A stretch of DNA of 27,388 bases from Histomonas meleagridis (taxonomy: Eukaryota > Parabasalia > Tritrichomonadida > Dientamoebidae): NCBI GenBank assembly GCA_020186115.1, contig WSYJ01000132.1, positions 1 through 27,388 of the forward strand. Direction: 5' to 3'. Every line of letters begins with the position of its first letter. Positions within the stretch are counted from its first letter, which is position 1. The position numbers were made by a program, and so were the translations under genes. The notes beneath the pieces are model-generated. The model was not told the DNA's origin, did no database searches, and saw only the letters and a list, made by a program, of their open reading frames with translations. This document shows positions 18,718 to 27,388 of this stretch, one piece after another.

Positions 18718-19323
18718 ATGATCAATGCGAACCACAACGACCTCGTCGAATTCTGTCTCTGGATCATTGTTAGCGATGGCATCTACCCACCAAATGTCAT
18801 AGGGCAAATAAGGCAAAGCTTGACAGCGATTATAGAGCAACAGGGAGACATAAACGCAGCAGTAAACCACATCAACATGTTCCTAATGGGCAACATAGCT
18901 CTCATATGCCTCCACGATATCTTAATATGCAAAAACTATCCTCCACTTCCATTCATAGACACACCATTTCACCAAAGAAACCTAAATAATATAAACAGTT
19001 GGCTCTATATCGAAGACGCACGCTTGCTGTGCGCCATCCACTTGTTCAGCAGGCATTGGAGCCGGATCGCCCAATTCGTAGGAAACGGAAGAAGTGGTCT
19101 GCAATGCAGGCAGAGATGGGAAATGGTTTTTTGTAATTTAATGATGCAAAGAAATTGGACACTAAAAGAAGACAAGGAGCTGATCAAGTTGCATAATATC
19201 TATGGCAACGATTGGGTGACAATTTCAAAGAAAATTGGCAACAAGCTGAACACGCAGTGCCGCTTCCGCTTCATGATCTTGAATGATCTTGGCCGCGTTC
19301 CTCCACCTGATAAGGAGGAATGA
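18718..19323 (+). CDS. Myb-like DNA-binding protein, two SANT/Myb repeats (copy 2)
   Basis: The protein has 201 residues from ATG 18718 to TGA 19321-19323. The frame is open upstream to a TGA at 18631 and that stretch resembles the paralogue (KKIVTKLTAWSSS against KKIVSNLAAWPSS), but it has no ATG, so it is taken as shared 5' leader. Residues 1-80 match the helical N-terminal region of copy 1. Repeat one spans 94-138 (Trp95, Trp114, Trp134; FVGNGR..LQCRQRW) and repeat two 146-189 (Trp147, Trp166, Phe185; IGN..NTQCRFRF). The C-terminus is a short charged tail (RVPPPDKEE). The role is as for copy 1: nuclear DNA-binding regulator. Upstream, TATCGG occurs twice near 18498-18514, close to but not the TATCGT Myb-element core. 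Confidence 0.9.
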   Translation: MINANHNDLVEFCLWIIVSDGIYPPNVIGQIRQSLTAIIEQQGDINAAVNHINMFLMGNIALICLHDILICKNYPPLPFIDTPFHQRNLNNINSWLYIEDARLLCAIHLFSRHWSRIAQFVGNGRSGLQCRQRWEMVFCNLMMQRNWTLKEDKELIKLHNIYGNDWVTISKKIGNKLNTQCRFRFMILNDLGRVPPPDKEE

Positions 19324-19329
19324 AATGCT

Positions 19330-19356
19330 TTGGATTGAATAAAAAAAATCCAAACA
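19330..19356 (+). terminator. hairpin just downstream of the Myb copy 2 stop
   Basis: TTTGGATT pairs with AATCCAAA around a short A-rich loop that contains AATAAAA. The hairpin and AATAAA-like loop correspond to those after Myb copy 1, although the loop sequence and stem length have changed. Confidence 0.45.
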
Positions 19357-19534
19357 CAAAATTTTAAGAGTTTTTACTGATGCTTATGCGCACAGTGAGC
19401 TGCACCGCGCAAAGGAAACTCAGCAACATCAGCGCTACAGTCGTTTTCAGCGCTGTGAAGATGTCATTTGGACAGTTTATAATTGCCACTTATTCAAACC
19501 TGGTGACCAATTATTTGCTTTTTTGAATGTGTAA
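19349..19534 (+). pseudogene. conserved coding-like block between Myb and cysteine-rich genes, copy 2
   Basis: Open frame without ATG, 61 codons to TAA 19532-19534: SKHKILRVFTDAYAHSELH, RAKETQQHQRYSRFQRCED, VIWTVYNCHLFKPGDQLFAF. Copy 1 keeps KILRVFTD.YAHS.LH and DVI....C.LFKPG..LF but needs a frame change in between, so copy 2 is the better preserved version. It is not in frame with Myb. It could be an independent small gene with a lost start, or a former 3' exon or domain. Family unknown. Confidence 0.5.
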
Positions 19535-19542
19535 ATTATCGG

Positions 19543-20110
19543 TTAAGATGATAAAGACAGAGATTTTGTGTCCTTCATAGAACCGAAGCGCATTTCATCA
19601 TTCTCATCAATGCAGTGGTTGCACTCACAAGCACCAGTTCCTGGTGAGTAATAATATGCTGATTCTTCATCAAAAGAAATTGCGTGATCATGAATGGCAG
19701 AAAATGTCTTGAATTGACAAGAACAGCACACACAGCATTTACTAACAACAACTTTCTCGCCAAGATATTCCACAAGCCTTTTTATGTTTAAGTTTTTCTG
19801 GATATTGGAAACTAAGTCCATGCAAACTCAAATGTTCAAGAGTAATCTATTCTTTTTCAAATATTTGGCCACAAAGTAAACATTTAGTAACCAAAATAAC
19901 AACATTGAGACTCATCTAATTCGCCATCAATTCTTCCACTTTAATGATTTCTTGATGCTTGTATTCAGCAACTTATTTCTCAGCGCCTTCTTTTGCTTAT
20001 TCTGCGTTTTTGGCTTAAAATTTTTCAAGAGTTAATTTTGGTTGATGATTTGAAATTTCAGTGATAGTATTAAAACGCATACGACAAGTTTTACAAGGGA
20101 TTCCGCTCAT
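19543..20110 (-). pseudogene. cysteine-rich putative zinc-binding protein, copy 2 (broken)
   Basis: ATG 20110-20108 begins MSGIPCKTCRMRFNTITEIS, giving the N-terminal C-x2-C. Three in-frame TAA codons interrupt the Lys/Ala/Glu-rich part, where copy 1 has Leu, Gln and Glu codons. After frame changes around 19840-19940 come VTKCLLCGQIF, LSLHGLSFQYPEKL, a long open frame from 19821 (VVVSKCCVCCSCQFKTFSA, DHAISFDEE, YYY, CECNHCIDENDEM) and the TAA stop. The C-terminal half is therefore better kept than in copy 1, while the N-terminal half is worse. It faces the Myb gene tail-to-tail. Confidence 0.75.
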
Positions 20111-20159
20111 TAAAATCATACAAGAAACATTAAACAGATTTTCAAAATCATATAGTTAA

Positions 20160-20640
20160 ATTTGCATGTAAACGAAATTGATTCTACTTTTTCGACGTCC
20201 ACTTATATTGACTCAAACTTATGTTTTTTCTGTTGAATTTTCCATTTTTTTTTTTTTTTTTTTCGTTCAACTAAAAAAATTTCCATTTGACACAATATCG
20301 TTCGATCATATATATCTGGTCGTTCATAAAAGCTTGTATTTTTGGAAAGCAAAAAGTCGTACAAGTAGAAGATAACAAAATTGGTAGAAAATCGAATATT
20401 TGATTGACATATTGAGGGATATTAATTTAGTGAGATATAGGTTCGATTTATTTGTTAACTTTTTAAAAAAAAATTCGATTTTAATTTTCATGAATGTTAG
20501 ATCAATTTTGAAATTATCAACAAGCGTATTATGTAAAATAATTGAATACAAAAACTAGACAGATCAATCTAAAAAAAATGAACAAATGTCTTTGCAAATA
20601 CTAACTTTAAGCCAATATACCCTAATTCAAACTTTATTCA
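20160..20640. other. AT-rich, nothing recognised
   Basis: Contains a run of about 24 T at 20239-20263. Frames at 20178-20375 and 20324-20551 are AT-derived and lack motifs. Confidence 0.5.
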
Positions 20641-20679
20641 TTATATTCTACAATATGTTTTTATTAATATAATGAATTT

Positions 20680-22098
20680 TATCAGCAAATGCTATACTAT
20701 ATAATAACTTTAATGAATTATTACAACAAAAAGTAATGGAAATAGCACAAAATGAAGAAGAAATGAAAATCAAATTATAAATTGATGCAAAAAATAAAAA
20801 ATCGAACAAAACTTTAATAAAAAACACTAAAGAAATTTCTGACTGTAAAAACAATATCGAAAACATAAAACAAGAAATTAAAGAATTAAAAAAAATGAAA
20901 TTAATTTATATAAAACATTATGGATAGATATGAACCAAACGAAAAATGAAAACAAAGAAATAATTAATAAACTTCAAGAAACGAATTTAATTTTAGAGCA
21001 AATACTTTTGGAAATAAATAAAAAATTGAAGAAGAAAATAAAGAAATTCCTCAAAAAGAAGAAGATGACGAAATGAATGAAATTGAAGAAAAATTAAAAT
21101 CTTTGTGCGCATCAATCGAACATTCTATAAAGCAGCAGAAACATTTCATAGAGAAATAAAGAATTAAACAGCAATAAGCACATAAAATTATAAACCAAAG
21201 AGTGCAAAATCTCGAACAAATAAAAAATAAAGAATTGTTGAAATAAAAAGTAAAATAAGAAAAAATAAACAAAAGATGAAAGAAATTGAGCAAATGCTCA
21301 AAATTGAAATTCAGAAATATCAATAAATCTGTTTTTATGTTTAAACAAGAAAAGCAAATGCTTGATTCACATTATCCAAAAGCACAAGAATTACTTAAAA
21401 CGAATCAAGAAAAAAGGAGAAAAACTTATTTTGATAATGAAAGAAATGGATGAAAGACTTGGATTAGTTGTACCAACAGAAGATACAACAAAAGCTTCAA
21501 GAGAAACACATGTCATGCATAAATAATAAATGAGAAACAAGAACAAATTAATGAATTGATGAGAAATATTAATGAAATTAAAGAAGAAATCAAATAAATA
21601 CAAAATCAAATTGATGACATAAAATGTTATCATAAAATGATGAATAAAATTATTCAAGATGCACAAAGAGAAGGGAAACCAAATGTTAAACAATTATGTT
21701 CAACTTTGGATATCTTAAGAATTATCGGGAAAAATAATAAAGAAAAAATTAAAATGTTCGAAATTGAAGATGAAATTATCGAACAAAAATTATATGAATT
21801 AAATGATATGTATTCCGATGAAAATTTAAGTCAAATTTCATTTGAAATAAAGAATTTGCAACAAATATTAAGAAAACACAAATTGTGTTTTAATCAGTTG
21901 CTAAAAATTAAAGTGCCAATAACGAATACAAATGAAATGAAAGAAATGAATGAACAAAATAAAGAATATAAACTGAAACTTGTGGCATTAAAAAGAAAAG
22001 AAAGTGATTTAAGAGCAAAAGTGGAAAAGTCTATTAAAATTTTGAAATCTTATAACTTGGATATACCTGCGCCTCCTGGAAGAAGGATAAATAAATAA
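20680..22098 (+). pseudogene. decayed coiled-coil protein gene
   Basis: The plus strand carries Lys/Glu/Ile/Asn-rich heptad-like coding in changing frames: NNFNELLQQKVMEIAQNEEE (from about 20702), EISDCKNNIENIKQEIKEL, LWIDMNQTKNENKEIINKLQ, EEDDEMNEIEEKLKSLCAS, INEKQEQINELMRNINEIKE and finally an intact frame 21637-22098 (ATG, 153 codons: QREGKPNVKQLCSTLDILRI near the start, APPGRRINK at the end). At least three frame changes and several TAA stops break the first 950 nt. The last frame could be expressed as a shorter protein. Long parallel coiled coil is the likely fold; no family is recognised. Confidence 0.55.
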
Positions 22099-22403
22099 AT
22101 GTTTCTAAATTTGTAATTTATCTTCGAAATGATATTGAGCAATGCTTTTATGAACTTTGGTTATAGAATTCTAAATCTTTGATATTCTTTAGTGTTCAAA
22201 TGATATATCCTACAAATAGAGAAATTATACTTTTTTAATATTAAAGTGTTATACTTATAAAACATTATTTATAAAGATATTGTAATAACATTAAAAATCC
22301 CAACTTCTTGAAAATAAATACAATAATGATGTGTTAAAAACAGTTAATAATTTTACAATAGCATGAACATACAAAAAATATCAGTCAAAAAAATATTTCA
22401 TTT

Positions 22404-22750
22404 AGACATAAACTGGTGAAAAGTACATAACCCCATCGTTTAATTTCAAGAAGAACAGCAAATCAATCTTACCAATGTTCTTATATAAGAATTACAAAAT
22501 CATTTACCGTCCATACGCTGTTTTGTTCATGTGCATGTGCGTTGATGCAACCAATAATGAATTTGCTATTCTAGAAATAATCCATCTCTTTGTCGAAATC
22601 ATGGGCACATACTTCGGGAAAGTTGATGAAATAGATTTACTAATTGGCTCCCATAAAGTGTATGTAATGCTTGATGAATTCATTGTTGCTGGTGGAGTTG
22701 GTGAATGCAATAGGCAAACAATCGTAAACAGAATGAAACGATTAGATTGA
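22404..22750 (+). pseudogene. clathrin adaptor (AP complex) sigma subunit relic
   Basis: The frame 22475-22750 (91 aa) reads YKNYKIIYRPYAVLFMCMCV, LEIIHLFVEIMGTYFGKVDE, IDLLIGSHKVYVMLDEFIVAG and ends RMKRLD. These are the in-order hallmarks of the longin-fold small subunit (KxxYRRYAxLYF, NELxxLExIHxFVExLDxYF, ELDLVFNFHKVYxxLDExxLAGE), most like AP-1/AP-2 sigma. The N-terminal third is damaged: HRLISRRTANQSYQ lies in the frame before 22475, with RHKLVKST and a TAA ahead of it. The usual VFNF is replaced by LIGS and the Glu of AGE is Gly. The family call is firm; I infer a pseudogene, as the start of the longin domain is missing. Functional subunits sit on trans-Golgi or plasma-membrane coats. 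Confidence 0.85.
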
Positions 22751-22862
22751 TATCTTTGTTGACATTCTAATTTAAATTTTATGTAAAATTTAGGCTAACT
22801 TGTGACTTTCAAGCCATTTTAAAATGTTAATTTTTAAATCATTAAAATAAATATGAAATAAA

Positions 22863-22960
22863 ACAAATTGATATTTTTTGCATTAATATCAATTCCTTTT
22901 TGTTCGATAAGTAATTTAACTATTTCTATTTGACCATTTTCAGATGCATAAATAAGTGTT
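22863..22960 (-). pseudogene. single ankyrin repeat fragment
   Basis: The minus strand reads QTTLIYASENGQIEIVKLLI then EQKGIDINAKN, matching the ankyrin consensus TxLhxAxxxGxxxIVxxLL...gaDiNakd. Neither side continues the repeat. Trichomonad genomes contain hundreds of ankyrin proteins, so this is a scrap of one. A 24-nt string (ATTAAAATAAATATGAAATAAAAC) borders the fragment on both sides, at about 22841 and 23010. Confidence 0.8.
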
Positions 22961-22969
22961 GTTTGAAAT

Positions 22970-23790
22970 ATGATAAATATATTTCATATATTATCATGAT
23001 GTCCTAAATTATTAAAATAAATATGAAATAAAACAAAGAAATATCTTTAGACCACCAACAGAGTGGTTCCGACTAAATATTAATTGAAAATTAAATTAAG
23101 TAAAGTTATTAAATATAATAAACGTACTCTTCATACTTTTGATGATTTAATGCAGAGTGAATTAAATATAAAATATTTCATAATTAATATACAATTGGAT
23201 AATAATAACACAGATATTTTGTTTTTTCCTTTGCTTATATTATTGAATTTTCGCCTATGGTCTGCTTCAGCTAAAAAACTGCCTGGCAATTTTGGAGATA
23301 AACATAACAATTATACATTGTAAACCATTCAAACCCAAAATTATGTTTTTACCAAAAAAATTCCATCAATTTAAAACATGAATAAAAAAAAATTGCCATT
23401 ATTTTTTCCTTTGATTCTTACATATGTGTTTTAATTTTTATTAAGTTTTTTCTGCTGAGTTTTGAGAAAAAGTTGTTTAAATATTCTAATAAAATGCTTT
23501 CTTCAGACCAAACGATTATTTCATATACAAAACGAAATTAACCGTCAAGTATTTGAATGCTGTATCACGGTTAAATAACCACCATAAAAAATTTAACTTT
23601 TCCACGAAACTGATAATATAAATATTATTTTGATTCATATTTTATATATGATTACATATGTTTGTATGTTTGTTCATGAAAATTATTGAAAAATCACAAA
23701 AAAAAATTGTAAATTTTTCGAAATATTCAACTTTAAAACAACAACAACAACAATATATTCAAATAATCCAGCTATAAACAAAATAGTTTT
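22970..23790. other. AT-rich, no supportable gene
   Basis: A frame at 23084-23323 starts from TTG rather than ATG and has no motif. An ACAACAACAACAACA run lies near 23740-23755. Confidence 0.45.
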
Positions 23791-23797
23791 AATAAAA

Positions 23798-24321
23798 ATG
23801 TTTTTGGATATTTTAAGTGCACATGCTAGAAAAAGTGATTATAAAATTTCTGAAGGACGACTCTATCAGCTTTCGGAAAGTTATATTTGGGGTGCCCTGT
23901 GACGATAGCGATGGAAACCGTTAATTTTTCAAACAAGATTGTTAAAGAGCCACATAATATATTCCCATGTTCAATAAAGCTTTGTTATAAAGCATATGAA
24001 ATCTTTGGAAAAGAAATTGATGAAGTACGACATCATATTCGTTCATATAATGATATGCTTTTCCAACTGCTGATGGTCTTTACGTGTGATATAGATCCTT
24101 CAATATGTACAAGAACTTCCACATTTGGTTATGAAAGATTCTTGCAATTACATGGAAAGAAAGAAAATTCATCATTCAAAGATTTCGATCCTTTAAAAGT
24201 CGTAACTTTTTGCTTTAACACAGACTCATCAACAACAGACGAAATAAGACTTGTTGCTAAGGAATTGTTAGAAAATTTGATGAATGAACCTTTAAGTATC
24301 GAAAAAGATCGAAAGAAATAA
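23798..24321 (+). pseudogene. hypothetical protein gene, probably one frameshift
   Basis: ATG 23798 opens MFLDILSAHARKSDYKISEG, RLYQLS and stops at 23900. In the next frame, from about 23872, FGKLYLGCPVTIAMETVNFS continues to TAA 24321, with an internal ATG at 23911 (136 aa if used alone). The protein is soluble and balanced in composition: EIFGKEIDEVRHHIRSYNDM, LMVFTCDIDPSICTRTSTFG, then an acidic helix RLVAKELLENLM. The overlap of the two frames near 23870 suggests a single protein of about 170 aa broken by one shift. I do not recognise the family. Confidence 0.5.
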
Positions 24322-24392
24322 AAAATCAAATAGAGACAATGCTTCCATAAAAAAACATTTCAGAATTGTTTTATCATGAAAATTTTGGATAA

Positions 24393-24569
24393 AAAAACAG
24401 AAGTTTATCAGGCGTTTTCAATTTGCATAATCCATTTAGAGGAATAAATCATAATGACAACAAAACAGTTTGTGTTAACTCCTGTACTAGAGCAACAAAT
24501 TTATTTTATCAAAAAGCAAAAAATTGGATGGAAAGTTGGCACTTCAAGAAATCAAGCTTTGAAGTTTGA
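24393..24569 (+). pseudogene. C-terminal domain scrap, faintly F5/8 type C-like
   Basis: Open stretch between stops: RSLSGVFNLHNPFRGINHND, KTVCVNSCTRA, then WMESWHFKKSSFEV and TGA. The order (SGVF, a short Asn/Gly-rich loop, V-x-V-x-S, then S-W-x-F-K) recalls the discoidin-like domain at the end of many trichomonad BTB-type proteins. The match is weak and from memory. Confidence 0.3.
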
Positions 24570-24727
24570 GTTTGTTATGTGAAACAAACATTTGTATGTA
24601 GCAATATATCAATATATTTTCTTGTAATTATCACTTTCTTTGTTTAAGATATATTTAACATATAAAATAAAATGCATTTCAAACACTAAAACATTAAAAA
24701 ATGAAAATTAGAGAAGAATTTTTTTAT

Positions 24728-25472
24728 TCAATATGAATATTGAGGAACCTTATAAATTTGAGAATTTATTCCACTATTAATAATCTCATTATAATTCGTA
24801 ACATAATTCTCAAATATATCAATTCTTCTTCGAAATTCTTTTGCTCTTTGAATATCTTCTTCTGAATTTAAGATAAAGTTTAATCGAAATACATCAAAAC
24901 CATTATTTCTTTTAGAATCAAAATAATTAAAATAATTGAAATGAATTTCCGATGTTCGATTGGTTTTTTGAAACAATCCCACAAATTCGTAATCCAATGC
25001 CAACTGTATATAATTTGCGAAGCATCGTTTTATATTTACTTTTCCCTTGTGAAAATAATTTCGCAATTTCATGTAAATTTAAACATTTCTTGTTTAAATA
25101 AAAGAATAATTTAATAACTAGCATTGAAATATTATCAAGTCCTCCATTAGAACTACAATCAAAAAGCATTAATATTTCATTATTTTGTGAATTTTTTTCG
25201 ATTTCTTCTTTAAATTTTTTTATCGTATTTTGAATATTATTCATACCAATCCATTGAAACATATCATTCGAACATCTTCGACATACTTCAATACCATCAC
25301 AAACTGTGATGAAATCTTTCACTGTTCTTTTACTAACATTAAATTTTATACTAAGTTCTGAGATGAAAAATAATTTATTATTATTGTTTTCTAAATGTTC
25401 TTCAAGTACTTTTAATATTGTAGCATCATTAACATTCATATTTTGTTGAATCATTTGTTCAAGTGAACTCAA
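24728..25472 (-). pseudogene. E2F/DP-like winged-helix protein gene with one frameshift
   Basis: The minus-strand ATG 25472 opens a 181-codon frame to 24927. Residues 32-75 read KLFFISELSIKFNVSKRTVK, DFITVCDGIEVCRRCSNDM, QWIG, which follows the E2F/DP winged helix (xELxVxKRRIYDxxNVLxxIxxxxxxxKNxxxWxG). Residues 116-165 resemble a second such domain (LNLHEIAKLFSQGKSKYKT, MLRKLYTVGIGLRICGIVSK), the two-domain layout of atypical E2F proteins. A one-base shift between about 25030 and 24960 joins this to the frame 25072-24728, whose tail reads SEIHFNYFNYF, then EEDIQRAKEFRRRIDIFENY. The core RRIYD is TVKDF, so DNA contact may be lost. Either a degraded gene or one sequencing error; the family assignment is moderate. 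Confidence 0.5.
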
Positions 25473-25479
25473 ATATTTT

Positions 25480-26100
25480 AAATATACTTGAAAAAATATA
25501 TCATTAAAAATGTTAAAATTATTATTTCCTTTGAATAATATTTGAAAAAAAACAAATATTTATGATATAATTAATATGAGAAATATTATTTGAAAAATTA
25601 TAAATCTTATATTAATTTTATATTAAGATATTAATATTTTTATAATAAATGTTGGTTTGGTCTTCTGCATAGAATTTGAACGTTATTTAAATTTTATGAG
25701 GGCAAATACGTCTGGTTAAACAGTCAATTTATGAACTTTTTAAGAATATAAAATTAATTTAACGTTGGAAATTATAAATTTTATGATAAAATTTCATGTC
25801 TTATGAATATGTTGAATTGATTAGCGGTATTTAAATAAATTAGTGAACATTAACTTATAAATTTATATTATCATTTCTCATCACATGTTAATAATTTTAA
25901 GGATGTGATTGAATGACTCATATAATTTAATTATCACTTACTTTATGATTTTGTTTTGTAATAATATGAAAATAAAATAAATTTATGAGTATATTCTGTA
26001 GTAATAGACACATAATATTTCAAACATAACATTCATCTTATTCGTAAATTGTTTGTCACTCATAAGAATTTGCGCATTATGCAATCGAGATTTAGTATCA
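25480..26100. other. AT-rich, nothing recognised
   Basis: No coding pattern, structured repeat or RNA gene was seen. Confidence 0.5.
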
Positions 26101-26109
26101 TTTAGATTT

Positions 26110-26225
26110 AGGGTTTTTTGCATGTCTTAATGTTACTCATATCAATTTTCTTAATTGTAACATTGATTTTTATGATATATTAAAAATTCAACTGTGAGTA
26201 TTGTAGGCAAGAAACTGTTATTTTT
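26110..26225. repeat. repeat related to 14070-14160
   Basis: Shared blocks: GTTACTCATATCAATT, ATGATATATTA, TGTGAGT followed by TTGT or TTGTAG, and a C-(C/T)-G-T-T-A-T-T-T block. Their order differs between the two sites. Here the repeat lies just past the 3' end of cysteine-rich copy 3. Confidence 0.4.
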
Positions 26226-26623
26226 GGCTGCTTGAATGTGTAAATTATCGGTAGCGTTGATAAAGACAGAGATTTTATGCCCTTCATCGAACATAAGTGC
26301 ATTTCATCATTTTCATCAATGCAGTGGTTGTACTCACAAACATAAGTTCCAAGTGAGTAATAATATGCTGTTTCATCCTCAAAAGAAATTGCGTGATCAC
26401 AAATGGCAGAAAGTTGCTTGTATTGACAAGAACAACATACACAACAATTATCAACAATAAATTTCTCGACAAGATGTTCAACAAGCCTTTTTCTGTCTTT
26501 AAATTTTTCTAGATATGGGAACCTAAATCCATGCAAACTCAAATATTCAAGAGTAATGTATTAGTTTTCAAATGTTTGGCCAAACACAAAGTAGGTGTTC
26601 AGTAACAAAAATATCATGACAAC
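26180..26623 (-). pseudogene. cysteine-rich putative zinc-binding protein, copy 3 (5' truncated)
   Basis: Homology to copies 1 and 2 begins at TGTCATGATATTTTTGT (about 26621) and covers only the C-terminal two thirds. An in-frame TAA lies at 26563-26561, and an extra base in the GGCCAAAC region shifts the frame. After that the frame is open: LSLHGFRFPYLEKF, NCCVCCSCQYKQLSA, DHAISFEDE, CEYNHCIDENDEM, IKSLSLST. The usual TAA after SLSLSS is gone and reading runs on 19 codons into the homologous 3' flank (PIIYTFKQPK). No Myb gene accompanies it, so this copy moved on its own. Confidence 0.75.
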
Positions 26624-26629
26624 CAAAAC

Positions 26630-27388
26630 AAAGAAATTTATTGATCCTTCTGAAATCAATCAAGATTCGCGAAAGAACAGTGCACATGGATCTAGACTCA
26701 TAAGCTCAAGCAAATCAGGGATGGGTAGGCTTGCCCAAGACTTCTACAAGAATTGTCGATGGAAGTGAACACAAAATTTATTCCTTTTTCATCTTGTTCA
26801 CATGATATATGAAAATTATTGCTTCTCAAAGAATAAATCATGAGATTATTTAGAAAGTAAAATAATATATATATTATGTTTTTCATTTCGGTGTATATAA
26901 ATATTTCCCATAAATCCCTATATATATATATATATTTAGACGTAGTTAATGTCCAAAATCAATAATCAGTGAAATGTTATCCACAAAAAAAATGTTGGGG
27001 AACTCTCATCTAATTCCTAAATGTGGAAATGTTTGATGACTACGAAATTATGCATAGATTTCAGGTTTGGCTCGGGTCACAGATGCTTTGATTGAAACTC
27101 CTTTGCCTGATGGCTTGAGTAATTAAAAAAATTCAACAGCTTTGAGGCGAGAATGCTTTTACCATTGCTTCGTTTCCTAGAACGAACAATAACAAATGTT
27201 TCTGCAAAGTGTTTTACTTGATTAAAATTGCTTTGAGCCCAAGGTACCATCCATCGTTTCGGCAACCGTTATTAACGTTCTCTTTATCATAGTTTCTATT
27301 AAATAGTGTTCATATTTTTAGGCATTTCATAGCCTGCTCGTATCATGTTTTTGATATTTTCTTTTGTTTTTTGAAAATTTGAATTTTT
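26630..27388. other. right end: AT-rich DNA with unresolved minus-strand coding scraps
   Basis: The minus-strand frame 27265-27077 (QVKHFAETFVIVRSRKRSN, GKSILASKLLNFF) is richer in Lys, Arg, Ser and Gly than noise. Upstream minus-strand pieces NIKNMIRAGYEMPKNMNT and TLITVAETMDGTLGS lie in other frames, so a decayed gene entering from the right is possible. A (TA)n run lies at 26919-26936. The frame 26698-26886 (minus) has no motif. Confidence 0.3.

Larger units (their letters stand above)
17430..20160. repeat. right arm of inverted segmental duplication
   Basis: Partner of 7235-9740 in reverse orientation (landmarks listed there). The right arm is slightly longer because of indels in the decayed region and between Myb and its upstream neighbour. 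Confidence 0.85.

Noticed and set aside
20680-21640. Reassigned stop codons (TAA read as Gln)
   Set aside because: Several stops do replace Gln codons, but others replace Leu or Glu in the cysteine-rich copies, frames also shift, and intact genes end with TAA and TGA. Ordinary decay explains it.

Overview
The window is very AT-rich with long A/T runs and only a few compact reading frames. It looks like intron-poor nuclear DNA of a protist. The content points to a parabasalid, most likely a trichomonad close to Tritrichomonas. Evidence for this is two short paired-repeat Myb proteins of the trichomonad kind, an intron-encoded-style HNH endonuclease relic of the type abundant in trichomonad and giant-virus genomes, a possible Maverick/Polinton-like polymerase relic, a Tc1/mariner transposase tail, an ankyrin repeat fragment, a lone clathrin-adaptor sigma fragment and clusters of TATCGT, the core of the Myb recognition element described in Trichomonas. 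The organism assignment is inference; no rRNA or other marker gene is present.

Most of the window is a gene graveyard. From the left: 1-1425 holds an HNH endonuclease pseudogene bracketed by inverted and direct repeats and a nested GC-rich palindrome. 1448-3413 holds decayed frames resembling the N-terminal part of a mobile-element DNA polymerase, plus an unrecognised minus-strand ORF. 3760-4310 has GC-rich hairpins and a transposase tail. 4560-5040 is a decayed minus-strand gene. 6918-7230 is a relic of a CCA-adding enzyme.

The centre is organised by an inverted segmental duplication. About 7.2-9.75 kb and 17.4-20.2 kb are homologous in opposite orientation, each carrying a cysteine-rich gene, a conserved spacer block, a Myb gene and a decayed upstream gene. 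The two Myb frames (8061-8654 minus and 18718-19323 plus) are the only clearly intact recognisable genes; their linked partners are broken in both arms. A third, truncated copy of the cysteine-rich gene lies at 26180-26623. Between the arms are an exostosin-like relic (9822-10391), a decayed minus-strand gene with Cys pairs, short tandem repeats, TATCGT-rich repeats, and a pair of 183-bp inverted repeats (15517-15699 and 16807-16989) that differ at one base and each hold a tRNA-like sequence with A box, B box and T6 run.

To the right are a decayed coiled-coil gene (20680-22098), an adaptor sigma relic (22404-22750), an ankyrin repeat fragment, an unrecognised 23.8-24.3 kb gene, an E2F-like winged-helix gene broken by a frameshift (24728-25472 minus) and the third cysteine-rich copy. 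Apart from the two Myb genes, no functional pathway can be reconstructed.
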